Below are positions 26,797 to 35,571 of a stretch of 64,000 bases of DNA, in pieces. The notes below the pieces were generated by a model. It was not told where the DNA came from. It saw only the letters and a list, made by a program, of their open reading frames with translations, and did no database searches. A program made the position numbers and the translations under genes. This DNA comes from DASWOJ01 sp964242415 (GTDB lineage: Bacteria; Pseudomonadota; Alphaproteobacteria; Acetobacterales; Acetobacteraceae), in assembly GCA_964242415.1 (NCBI GenBank), contig CAXTAT010000002.1, positions 62,001 through 126,000 of the forward strand, given 5' to 3'. Position 1 is the first letter of the stretch; each line of letters begins with the position of its first letter.

Positions 26797-26943
26797 CTTC
26801 CCCGGCTTCTTCCGGGAGAGGGCCGGAGTGAGGGGGACGGCGAACGCCCAGCCTGCACGTTGTAGGGCGAAGGCCAGCCCTCAAGCTGGCAACGTTCAGT
26901 GCTCTCGACCCCCTCACCCCGACCCTCTCCCGGAGGGAGAGGA
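26797..26943. repeat. Paired inverted repeat element, copy D
   Basis: Left half, slightly degenerate: CTTCCCCGG...CCGGGAGAGGGCCGGAGTGAGGG. Right half: CCCCCTCACCCCGACCCTCTCCCGGAGGGAGAGG. Spacer about 65 bp. It lies about ten bases after the prfB stop (minus strand) and upstream of the MFS gene. Confidence 0.75.
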
Positions 26944-26952
26944 AGAAGGCTG

Positions 26953-28084
26953 CTATTGCGCCTGCGCGCTGGCGTCGCTGCGGGTGGCGCCGACGCGGGC
27001 GGCCAGGGCGGCGGCCATGAAGTCGTCCAGGTCGCCGTCCAGCACCGCACCGGGATTGCCCTTCTCCACGCCGGTCCGCAGGTCCTTCACCATCTGATAC
27101 GGCGCCAGGACATAGCTGCGGATCTGGTGCCCCCAGCCGATGTCGGTCTTGGCGGCCTCCTGCACGTTGGACGCCGCCTCCCGCCGTTGCAGCTCCGCCT
27201 CATACAGCCGGGCCTTCAGCATCGTCATTGCCGTGGCGCGGTTGCGATGCTGGCTGCGGTCGGTCTGGCAGGCGACGACGATGCCGGTGGGGATGTGGGT
27301 GAAGCGCACGGCGGAGTCCGTCTTGTTCACATGCTGCCCGCCCGCGCCGCTGGCCCGGTAGGTGTCCACCTTGATGTCGGCCTCGTTCACCTCGATCTCG
27401 ATATTGTCATCGACCACCGGATAGACCCACACACTGGCAAAGCTGGTCTGGCGCCGGGCGGCGCTGTCGAACGGGCTGATGCGGACCAGGCGATGCACCC
27501 CGGCCTCGGTCTTCAGCCAGCCATAGGCGTTGGGTCCGCTGACCTGCATGGTTGCCGACTTGATGCCAGCCTGCTCGCCCTCGCTCTGCTCCATCAGTTG
27601 CACCTTGTAGCCGTGCTGGTCGGCCCAGCGCGAATACATCCGCGCCAGCATCTCCGCCCAGTCCTGCGCTTCGGTCCCACCGGCGCCGGAGTTCACCTCG
27701 ACATAGGCATCGTTCGGATCGGCCTCGCCGGACAGCAGGCTCTCGATCTCGCGCCGCTTGGCCTCCTCCATCACCTGGCCCAGCGTCGCCATGCCATCCG
27801 CGACCATGGCGGCGTCGCCTTCGGCTTCGGCCAGGGCGATCAGCTCGGCAGCGTCATCGGCCTCGGCCTGCATGGCGCGCAGGCCGTCGATCAGCCCGGC
27901 CAGCCGGTTGCGCTCGCGCATCAATGCCTGGGCCGCCGTGGCATCGTTCCACAGCGCCGGGTCCTCGGAAAGTGCGTTCAGTTCCTCAAGGCGTGCTGTG
28001 GAGACATCCCAGTCAAAGATGCCTCCTCAGCAACGCGAAGGACTGCTTGATCTCGTGGTGGAGGGCGTCGGACTCGTTGGACAT
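26953..28084 (-). CDS. prfB: Peptide chain release factor 2, programmed +1 frameshift
   Basis: Terminates translation at UGA and UAA. The gene is in two frames: 23 codons from ATG 28084 (MSNESDALHHEIKQ...) end in an in-frame TGA at 28015-28013. The rest continues one base later as DWDVSTARLEELNAL to 26953, about 376 residues in all. The junction CTT TGA C is preceded by AGGAGG (in AGGAGGCATCTTTGAC), matching the classic RF2 autoregulatory frameshift signal. SPFDSAARRQTSFAS holds the stop-recognition SPF, and GAGGQHVNKTDSAVR holds the catalytic GGQ. Only six bases separate it from the PBP1A stop upstream. Confidence 0.96.
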
Positions 28085-28089
28085 GGGTC

Positions 28090-30642
28090 CTAATATAGTC
28101 CGCCCATGCCGCTGTCGATGCCGACGCCGCCACCGCTGGCAGTCACATCGCCGCCGTCCCCATGATGGCCGCCGCCACTGCTGCCGCCAACGGTGCCGCC
28201 GCTCGCCCCAGGCACCTGGTCCGGCTTGAAGGCATCGGTGCGGGAGCCATTGCCGCTCGACCACGTCGCCATACGCAGCCCGTCCGGCATCTTAAACTCC
28301 AGCTTGGGCCGGTCCTTCAGCGCCATCGCCATGTAATCGTGCCAGATCGGTGCGGCGACGCTGCCGCCGGTTTCCTTGTCGCCCAGGCTGCTGTTGTCGT
28401 CGAAGCCGACCCACACCGCCGTCACCAGGTCGGGGGTGAAGCCGACAAACCAGGCGTCGTTGAAGTCCTGGCTGGTGCCAGTCTTGCCCGCGATGGCCCG
28501 GTTCAGCCCGGCGCCTGCCGCGAAGCCGCTGCCCTTCGACACCACGCCCTGCATCATCGTTACCAACTGGAACACGCTCTGCGGATCGGCGATCTGCTTG
28601 CGGTTGTCGGTCAGGGAGGGCGGCTTGGCTGGGTCGTCGCAGCCGGTGCAATCGACGCCGGTCGGCCGCCAGATCACCTGGCCGTCGCGGTCCTGGATGG
28701 AGTCAACCATGGACGGCAGCACCTCCTTGCCGCCCATTGCCAGCCCGGCGTAGGCTGCGGCCTGGCGCAGCACCGTCGTCTCCACCGCGCCCAGCGCCGC
28801 CGGCAGCACGCGAGGCATCCCGTCCACCACGTGGAACGCGATGGCATTGTCAGCCACCGCGTCCATGCCGACCTTCTGCGCGATCCGCACCGTCACCAGG
28901 TTGAGCGACTTCTCCAACGCGATCCGCAACGGGGTCGGGCCGTTGAAGGTCATGCCGTAGTTGTTGGGCTCCCACACGCCGGCCGCCCCCAGGTTTTGCG
29001 TGAACGGCGCATCCAGCACGCGCTGGCTCGGCGACATGCCGGACTGCAGCGCCGTGAGATAGACCATTGGCTTGAAGCTGCTGCCGGGCTGCCGCTGCGC
29101 CTGCGTTGCGCGGTTAAACTGGCTTTTTCCGGCGCTCCAGCCGCCGGACATCGCCAGCACGCGGCCGGTTGCCGGGTCGAGCGACACCAGGGCGCCCTGC
29201 ACCTCCGGTTCCTGCCGCAGCCACAGCCGGTCGGTCCGGCTGCGACCGGGAGCGTTGCCGGGCGCCGGCTCGGTCATCACGATGTCGCCGACCTGCATGA
29301 CATCGGCGATGCGGTGCGGGGCGGGGCCGATGCTGCCGTCCTTGTGCGCCGGACGCGCCCAGCCCAGGTCGGACAAGTAAACCGATCCGGTGCGCGACGC
29401 CCCGCCTGCCGCCTGGTCGATCCAGCCGACCTTGGCCTCGTCGTTGGTGGTGTCCAGCACGACGGCGACGTTCCACTCCGGCAGCATCCCCGGCGGGCGG
29501 GGGAAGGCGGCGAGGCGGTTGCTCCAGCCCAGCCGCATTCCATTCCCTCCTTCCAAGTGCCCGGCCGCACCGCGCCAGCCGCCATGGCTGCGGTCGTAGG
29601 CCAGCAGCGCCTTGCGGAGCGCAACGTCGGCAGCGGCCTGCAGCACCGGGTCCAGGCTGGTGCGGATCGCAAGGCCGTTGTTGTTGGCGGGGTCGGAACC
29701 GAACTGCTCGATCACCTGGCGGCGCACCTCCTCGGCGAACCACTCCGAGCCTGGCGCGATTTCCGGCCGGTGGAACGCGGCGGGCAGGATCGGCTGCGCC
29801 TTGTAGGCCGCCGCCTGGTCTGGCGTGATGGCGTGGTCGTCGGCCATGCGGTCCAGCACCCAGTTGCGCCGGGTCTTGGCGGCGTCGGGGAAGCGGAACG
29901 GGTCGTAGTTGTTGGGCGCCTTAGGCAACGCCGCCAGGAACGCGGCCTCCGGCACCGTCAGGTCGTCCAGGCCCTTGTTGAAGTACGCCTGCGCCGCCGC
30001 CGCCACGCCGTACGACCGCAGGCCGAGGTAGATCTCGTTCAGGTACAGCTCAAGCACGCGCTCCTTGGACAGCGTCTTGTCGATGTCGACGGCGAGGATC
30101 AGCTCCTTCACCTTGCGGGCGATGCTGACCTCGTTGGTCAGCAGCATGTTCTTGGCGACCTGCTGCGTGATGGTGGAGGCGCCGATCGGCCGCTTGCCCT
30201 CCCCCCGGTGCATCAGGTCGAACCAGCCGGCGCGCAGGATGGCGACGGGATCGACGCCCTTGTGGCTCCAGAACTTCTGGTCCTCGGCGGAGATGAACGC
30301 CTGCTTCACCATGTCGGGGATCGCGCCGATGGGCACGAAGATGCGCCGCTCCGTCGCCATCTCGGCGATCAGCCGGCTGTCCCCGGCATACATCCGGCTC
30401 ATGACCTTGGGCTGGTAGTGCGACAGGCTGTCCAGGGTCGGCAGGTCGGCGGCGTAGCGGTTGTAAATGTGCAGCCCGTAGGCGCCGCCCACCACGCCGG
30501 CCGCGACGCCCAGGCCGAGCACCGTGCCCACGGCCCGGCGCACGAAGCGGAACCGCCGCGGGCGCCGGGCCAGCTTCGACATCGGCGCACGACTCGCGGC
30601 ACGGGGCGGCTGGGAAGCAGCCTTCGGAGTGTCTTCATTCAT
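28090..30642 (-). CDS. mrcA: Penicillin-binding protein 1A
   Basis: Bifunctional peptidoglycan synthase, 850 residues. A basic cytoplasmic tail (1-35) and one membrane helix (about 36-60) precede a GT51 glycosyltransferase domain, with catalytic Glu120 in SAEDQKFWSHKGVD and GASTITQQVAKNMLL. The transpeptidase domain has nucleophile Ser521 in PGSSFKP, the SLN motif in EKSLNLVTV and KTGTSQDFNDAWF. The C-terminus ends in a Gly/Ser/His-rich low-complexity tail (SGGTVGGSSGGGHHGDGG) of unknown role. Lies between the amidase gene and prfB. Confidence 0.96.
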   Translation of the reverse strand: MNEDTPKAASQPPRAASRAPMSKLARRPRRFRFVRRAVGTVLGLGVAAGVVGGAYGLHIYNRYAADLPTLDSLSHYQPKVMSRMYAGDSRLIAEMATERRIFVPIGAIPDMVKQAFISAEDQKFWSHKGVDPVAILRAGWFDLMHRGEGKRPIGASTITQQVAKNMLLTNEVSIARKVKELILAVDIDKTLSKERVLELYLNEIYLGLRSYGVAAAAQAYFNKGLDDLTVPEAAFLAALPKAPNNYDPFRFPDAAKTRRNWVLDRMADDHAITPDQAAAYKAQPILPAAFHRPEIAPGSEWFAEEVRRQVIEQFGSDPANNNGLAIRTSLDPVLQAAADVALRKALLAYDRSHGGWRGAAGHLEGGNGMRLGWSNRLAAFPRPPGMLPEWNVAVVLDTTNDEAKVGWIDQAAGGASRTGSVYLSDLGWARPAHKDGSIGPAPHRIADVMQVGDIVMTEPAPGNAPGRSRTDRLWLRQEPEVQGALVSLDPATGRVLAMSGGWSAGKSQFNRATQAQRQPGSSFKPMVYLTALQSGMSPSQRVLDAPFTQNLGAAGVWEPNNYGMTFNGPTPLRIALEKSLNLVTVRIAQKVGMDAVADNAIAFHVVDGMPRVLPAALGAVETTVLRQAAAYAGLAMGGKEVLPSMVDSIQDRDGQVIWRPTGVDCTGCDDPAKPPSLTDNRKQIADPQSVFQLVTMMQGVVSKGSGFAAGAGLNRAIAGKTGTSQDFNDAWFVGFTPDLVTAVWVGFDDNSSLGDKETGGSVAAPIWHDYMAMALKDRPKLEFKMPDGLRMATWSSGNGSRTDAFKPDQVPGASGGTVGGSSGGGHHGDGGDVTASGGGVGIDSGMGGLY

Positions 30643-30670
30643 TATGCAGCTACCTTTAGCCTCACGCGCC

Positions 30671-31474
30671 CTAGCCCGCCAGGTGTGTGCCTGCTTCGGA
30701 ACCGTCTAAAAAGTGTTCTACAGCGCGCGTTAACGCAAGGGCAACGCGCGCGCGGTGATCCGGGCGACGCAACGCAGCTTCGTCTTGCTGGTTCGACATG
30801 AAGCCCATTTCCACCAGCACGCTCGGGATGTCAGCGGCCCGCAGCACCATGAACCCAGCGTGACGCGAAGGGTTGGGCAGCAGCCCCACGTCCGGCTGCA
30901 TGGCGCCGACTAGGTTCCGGGCAATGCGGACCGACCCGGACCGGGTTTCCCGCCGGACCAGGCTGCCCAGGATGCTGGCCACGGCCGGCGGCAGGTCGCG
31001 GAAGCTGGGGCCGCCGAAGCGGTCGGCGCTGTTCTCCCGCCGGGCCAGGGCGGCGGTCTGGGCATCGGAGGCGGTGTCGGACAGGGTATAGACGCTTGCG
31101 CCGCGCACGCCGGGGTCGGCCAGGGCATCGGCGTGCACTGACATCATCAGCACCGCGCCCCGGCGCTGCGCGATGGCGACGCGGTCCTGCAGGGGGATGA
31201 ACACGTCCCGCCCGCGCGTCAGCTCCGCCCGGCAGCGCCCACCATGCTGCAGCCGGCGCTGCAGTTCCTCCGCGGTGGCGAAGGCGACGTGCTTTTCATA
31301 GGTGCCGGTGACGCCGATGGCGCCAGGGTCCTTGCCGCCGTGGCCGGGGTCCAGCATCACCAGCGGCAGGGGCGGCCTGGCGCGCAGGACGACCGGCGCA
31401 GCGCTGCGGGCCGATGCAGACACCGGGGCGAACGCGGCGGCGGCCAGCAACAGGCGGCGGGACACGTTGCTCAT
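30671..31474 (-). CDS. N-acetylmuramoyl-L-alanine amidase
   Basis: Periplasmic zinc amidase (Amidase_3, AmiC-like) that cleaves the stem peptide from glycan during septum splitting. ATG 31474 gives 267 residues with a Tat-like start (SRRLLLAAAAFAPVSASA). Zinc site: HGG in MLDPGHGGKDPG, Glu in TYEKHVAFA, His in MSVHAD; the catalytic Glu is in SVLVEMGFMSN. The AMIN domain is absent, so this is a short form. It is followed by PBP1A on the same strand. Confidence 0.93.
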   Translation of the reverse strand: MSNVSRRLLLAAAAFAPVSASARSAAPVVLRARPPLPLVMLDPGHGGKDPGAIGVTGTYEKHVAFATAEELQRRLQHGGRCRAELTRGRDVFIPLQDRVAIAQRRGAVLMMSVHADALADPGVRGASVYTLSDTASDAQTAALARRENSADRFGGPSFRDLPPAVASILGSLVRRETRSGSVRIARNLVGAMQPDVGLLPNPSRHAGFMVLRAADIPSVLVEMGFMSNQQDEAALRRPDHRARVALALTRAVEHFLDGSEAGTHLAG

Positions 31475-31962
31475 GGCTCCAAGATAGCACAAAGCGGGAC
31501 GTCCGGCACAAGGCGCAGGGGTGGGTTGCGCGCCGTACTTGCGGTAGGTCAGGGATTGCGTCATTGTTGCGACACCCTGGCGGTGCGCCAGCGGCCTTGG
31601 CGTCCCCGGCCGCCTGGCCATGACCGCCTGCCAGCCTGCACCGCCGCCCGCGCCGCGCAACCCTGCGCGCCGGGTCCGCCCGATGGCTTCCATGCAACGC
31701 GGCGCGATGCCACGCAGCAACGGCCCCGGGCAGGGCGACGACGCCTCAACCTGGGCGGCGCATCCCGATGCGCCGGCCCGCCAGCCAAGGGACCACATGC
31801 AGATCGCCGTGCCCGTCCACCTGACATCCGGACCCAGCACGTCGCGCGCACCCCTTGGGCTGTTCCAGGGGTTCCCACGCGGGAACCCGCTCCCCCACTG
31901 CCCCATCAGCCGCCGCCGCGCCCTGCCACGCGCGAAGCTGGCGCACCGGAGTCCCCCATCCC
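31475..31962. other. 488-bp gap between amidase and rne
   Basis: No gene recognised. Long open frames cross this stretch on both strands but have no family-like content and look like high-GC artefacts. It must hold the divergent promoters for the amidase operon and for rne. rne mRNAs in other bacteria have long structured leaders used for self-cleavage control; this gap could play that role, but no specific structure was identified. Confidence 0.5.
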
Positions 31963-34900
31963 ATGACGAAGCGCATGCTGATCGACAGCACCCACGCCGA
32001 AGAGACCCGCGTGGTGGTCCTGGACGGTAACCGCCTCGAAGACTACGACGTCGAGACATCGACCAAGCAGCAACTTAAGGGCAACATCTACCTTGCCAAG
32101 GTCGTCCGGGTAGAACCCAGCCTGCAGGCGGCCTTCGTCGAGTACGGCGGCGGGCGGCACGGCTTCCTGGCGTTCGGCGAGATCCACCCGGACTATTACC
32201 AGCTTCCCGTCGCCGACCGGCAGCGCCTGCTGGAGATGCAGGAGGCCGAAGCCCGCGAGGAGGAAGAGGCCGAGGATCGCGCCGCCGCCCGGGAGGCCCG
32301 TGGCCGCCTGCCCGCGATGCCGGCCGCGACGCCACAGGAAATTGGACCGGAGGAGGCGGCGGAGGAAATGCCCCGTCCCTCCCAAGTCGCACAGGCAGCC
32401 GTGGTGGCCCAGGACATCCTTGTCGCCCCAGAGGACGCCGGGCAGCTTTTTCCGACGGAGGAGGAAGGCAGCGACATGGCGCCGGAGGTGGCCGAACCCA
32501 CCGCATCCGACACCAACCAGCCGACCTTTCCCGGCGAGGATAGCAGCATCGAGGCGGCGCCTGACGTCTCCGACCCAGCGCCGGATGCCGTCGAGGGCAC
32601 GCCCGCTGAGACGATGCCCGCTGAGACGATGCCCGCTGAGACGATGCCAGCCGAGGCGATGCCAGCCGACACCCCTGACAGCCTGGCCTCCGACAGCATG
32701 ACCCTGGACGACGGCGCAGAGGTGCCGTTCATGAACGGGCACTCCAGCCTGCCCGACGCCGCACTGCCCGACGCCGCACTGCCCGACCTGTTCCCCGACA
32801 CGCTGCCCGGTTCGAGCCACGGCCCCACCATCGCCGAGCCGCCCGTAGCCGAGGCGCTGCCGTCCGACATGCCTGCGGACGACACCATCACCCTGGACGA
32901 CGGCGCCCCCGTGCCGCTGCCGGACGCCGAGGCAGATGCCGACTACCCCGGCCCGTCCGAGCCGCCGCCGGAGCAGCTGGGCGGCGAGACCGAGGGCGAG
33001 TACTCCCGCGAGCCGCGCGCCACGCCTCGCTTCCTACGCAATTACAAGATCCAGGAAGTGATCCGCCGCCGGCAAATCCTGCTGGTGCAGGTGGTGAAGG
33101 AGGAGCGCGGGTCGAAAGGCGCGGCGCTGACGACCTATATCTCGCTGGCCGGGCGCTTCTCGGTGCTGATGCCCAACTCGCCCCGTGGCGGCGGGATCAG
33201 CCGCAAGATCACCTCCACCGCCGACCGCCGCCGCCTGAAGGAGGTGACGGCCGAGCTGGACCTGCCGCGCGGCATGGGCCTGATCGTCCGCACCGCCGGG
33301 GCCAGCCGGCCGAAGGCGGAAATCCTGCGCGACGGCGAGTACCTGCTGAACCAGTGGGACCAAATCCGCGACCTGACGATGAAGAGCATGGCCCCTGCGC
33401 TGATCTACGAGGAGGCCAGCCTTATCAAGCGCGCCATACGCGACGTTTATTCCCGCGACGTGGACGACATCCTGGTCGATGGCGAGCAGGGCTGGCGCGC
33501 CGCCCGCGACTTCATGCGGATGCTGATGCCGACCCACGCCAAGAAGGTGCAGTTGTGGCGCGACCCGCAGCCGCTGTTCGCCAAGGCGCAGGTCGAGACG
33601 CAGCTTGATGCCATGATGCTGCCCACGGTGCAGTTGCGGTCCGGCGGCTACTTGGTCATCAACCAGACCGAGGCGCTGGTCGCCATCGACGTGAACTCCG
33701 GCCGCAGCACGCGGGAGCGCGGCATCGAGGAGACGGCGTTGCGGACCAACCTGGAGGCCGCCGAGGAGGCCGCCCGTCAGTTGCGCCTGCGCGACCTGGC
33801 CGGGCTGATCGTCATCGACTTCATCGACATGGAAAGCCGGCGCAACAACGCCGCCGTCGAGAAGCGGCTGAAGGAGTCGCTGAAGAACGACCGTGCGCGC
33901 ATCCAGCTTGGCTCGATCAGCCACTTCGGCCTGCTGGAGATGAGCCGGCAGCGGCTGCGCCCGTCCATCGCGGAGACCAGCTTCGTCGTGTGCCCGCACT
34001 GCGCCGGAACTGGCACCGTACGCAGCACCGAGAGCGCGGCGCTGCACGTGCTGCGCGGGATCGAGGAGGAGGGCGGCAAGCGGCGGGCGGCGGAGATCGT
34101 GGTGCACGTCGCCGGGTCGATCGCGCTGTATATCCTGAACAACAAGCGGGTGCGGCTCGGCGAGATCGAGGCGCGGCACGGCATGACGGTCACTTTTGCC
34201 GCCGACGACTCGCTGCTGCCGCCGGAGGTGCGCATCGACCGCGTGCGTGCCGCCACGACGGGCGAGCTGCCGGTGCCAATCCAGCAGCTTGCGCCGCCGG
34301 AGCCGTTCGAGGACCCCGACGAGGAGCCGGTGGAGGCTGCGGCCGACGAGCCGGAGGACGCGGATGCCGAGGCCGGTGACGAGGCTGGGGCGCGCCGCCC
34401 TGGCGAGACCGCCGAGGAGCAGGAGCAGCGCGGCAAGCGTCGCCGGCGGCGGCGGCGGGGCGGACGGCGCGAGGACGGCGGCGCGGCGGCGGGGGAGGCC
34501 CCGGCTGCGGAGCCACTGCCCGTTACTGCCGCGGAGGTTCCGCATGAGTTCGATGCCGTGTTGGCGGTGGGTGAGGCCGCCATGGAGGGTTTGCCAGCCG
34601 AGGACGGCGCGGACGCGGGCGTCACGGTCGCCCCGGAGGCGGCTGGCGAAACTGCGATTGGCGAAACTGCGGCGGACGAGGCGGACCGGGCCAAGCGGCG
34701 GGGGCGCCGTGGCGGGCGTCGTCGGCGGCGCGACGGGACGGACGCCGGGACCGAGGACGCGCCGGAGCCGGAGATGGCAGCCCCGCCTCCCGTGCCGGCT
34801 TATACCGGCCCGACCCCGGCCGACCCGTTCGGCGGCACGACGGCCTACGACATCTTCGACGCGATCGAACAGGCGGAGCAGGAGCGTGCCCTGGCGGCCT

Positions 34901-35313
34901 TCACGCCGGCGACCCCCAAGGCAGCGCCGGCAGGCACGATGCCGGTCATCGACGAGATGCAGGCGTCGGAGCCGGTCGTGGTGCTGCCCGAGATGGTGTC
35001 GATCGGCGAGCCGGACTCAGGGCCAGGCGCGCCCGCAGCCCCCGAGCCAGCGGCGCCCGAGCTGATCGCTCCGGAGGTGCTGATTCCCCCGGAGGTGCTG
35101 GCGCCAGAGCCGGCGATGGCCGAGGTGGACGCACCCGAGGTCCCGGCGACTGAAACGCCGGCGTCTGAACCAGCCGCCGTCGCTTCCTTGGCTGCTGGCC
35201 CAGTAGTCGCTCCCGAGGCTGCGCCAGGTCCCGAGCTCACGCCGGCAATCGTTCCGGTGCTGGTGGACGGCACGGAACCTTCGGAGAAGAAGCGCGGCTG
35301 GTGGCGGCGTTGA
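31963..35313 (+). CDS. rne: Ribonuclease E
   Basis: Endonuclease at the core of the RNA degradosome, 1116 residues from ATG 31963 (MTKRMLIDSTHAEETRVVV). The S1 domain is split: it begins NIYLAKVVRVEPSLQAAFVEYG and resumes NYKIQEVIRRRQILLVQVVKEE near residue 360. Between them lies about 270 residues of acidic, Ala/Pro-rich insert. The catalytic part has VAIDVNSGRSTRERG and LIVIDFIDM (metal-binding aspartates). CPHCAGTGT near residue 676 is the zinc-link. The C-terminal half is disordered with two Arg clusters (GKRRRRRRRGGRR and AKRRGRRGGRRRRR) likely to bind RNA or partners. It ends in a Pro/Ala/Glu tail. Confidence 0.96.
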   Translation: MTKRMLIDSTHAEETRVVVLDGNRLEDYDVETSTKQQLKGNIYLAKVVRVEPSLQAAFVEYGGGRHGFLAFGEIHPDYYQLPVADRQRLLEMQEAEAREEEEAEDRAAAREARGRLPAMPAATPQEIGPEEAAEEMPRPSQVAQAAVVAQDILVAPEDAGQLFPTEEEGSDMAPEVAEPTASDTNQPTFPGEDSSIEAAPDVSDPAPDAVEGTPAETMPAETMPAETMPAEAMPADTPDSLASDSMTLDDGAEVPFMNGHSSLPDAALPDAALPDLFPDTLPGSSHGPTIAEPPVAEALPSDMPADDTITLDDGAPVPLPDAEADADYPGPSEPPPEQLGGETEGEYSREPRATPRFLRNYKIQEVIRRRQILLVQVVKEERGSKGAALTTYISLAGRFSVLMPNSPRGGGISRKITSTADRRRLKEVTAELDLPRGMGLIVRTAGASRPKAEILRDGEYLLNQWDQIRDLTMKSMAPALIYEEASLIKRAIRDVYSRDVDDILVDGEQGWRAARDFMRMLMPTHAKKVQLWRDPQPLFAKAQVETQLDAMMLPTVQLRSGGYLVINQTEALVAIDVNSGRSTRERGIEETALRTNLEAAEEAARQLRLRDLAGLIVIDFIDMESRRNNAAVEKRLKESLKNDRARIQLGSISHFGLLEMSRQRLRPSIAETSFVVCPHCAGTGTVRSTESAALHVLRGIEEEGGKRRAAEIVVHVAGSIALYILNNKRVRLGEIEARHGMTVTFAADDSLLPPEVRIDRVRAATTGELPVPIQQLAPPEPFEDPDEEPVEAAADEPEDADAEAGDEAGARRPGETAEEQEQRGKRRRRRRRGGRREDGGAAAGEAPAAEPLPVTAAEVPHEFDAVLAVGEAAMEGLPAEDGADAGVTVAPEAAGETAIGETAADEADRAKRRGRRGGRRRRRDGTDAGTEDAPEPEMAAPPPVPAYTGPTPADPFGGTTAYDIFDAIEQAEQERALAAFTPATPKAAPAGTMPVIDEMQASEPVVVLPEMVSIGEPDSGPGAPAAPEPAAPELIAPEVLIPPEVLAPEPAMAEVDAPEVPATETPASEPAAVASLAAGPVVAPEAAPGPELTPAIVPVLVDGTEPSEKKRGWWRR
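32605..32664 (+). repeat. 15-bp tandem repeat inside rne
   Basis: Four units of GCTGAGACGATGCCC type; the first two are identical, the third differs at one base and the fourth at several. They encode AETMP/AEAMP in the acidic insert. A second 15-bp duplication (CTGCCCGACGCCGCA twice) lies at 32749-32778 and a third (GGCGAAACTGCG-type) at 34645-34674. Confidence 0.85.
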
Positions 35314-35424
35314 CGGCCTGACACGGCAGCCCCCGGGAACTCCCGCCAGCGTTCGGACGCCGCTGCGGCTCGGCAGGGCCGTCCTTCCGTCGAAGGCCAG
35401 CCCCGACGGCATGAGGACGGCCTC

Positions 35425-35560
35425 GCTCCCTCCTCCGGGAGGGGGCCGGGGCGATGGCCGAACTCCGCAATTTGGAAGCGAAGCTCGTCCTAGAGTAGGC
35501 GAACCATCCTCACCCGGCCTTGGTCCGCGTTGCGGCCTAAGGCCGGGGAGAATGCGGCAA
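35425..35560. repeat. Degenerate paired repeat element, copy F
   Basis: CGCTCCCTCCTCCGGGAGGGGGCCGGGGCGATGG resembles the left half of the paired repeat family, and CATCCTCACCCGGCC about 55 bp later resembles part of the right half. Divergence is much greater than in copies A-E. It fills most of the 258-bp gap between the convergent ends of rne and the aminotransferase gene. Confidence 0.45.
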
Positions 35561-35571
35561 GTCCTGCCGCT

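Noticed and set aside
28162..30801. 879-codon plus-strand frame opposite PBP1A
   Set aside because: Antisense shadow of a gene with complete catalytic motifs; no recognisable protein content.
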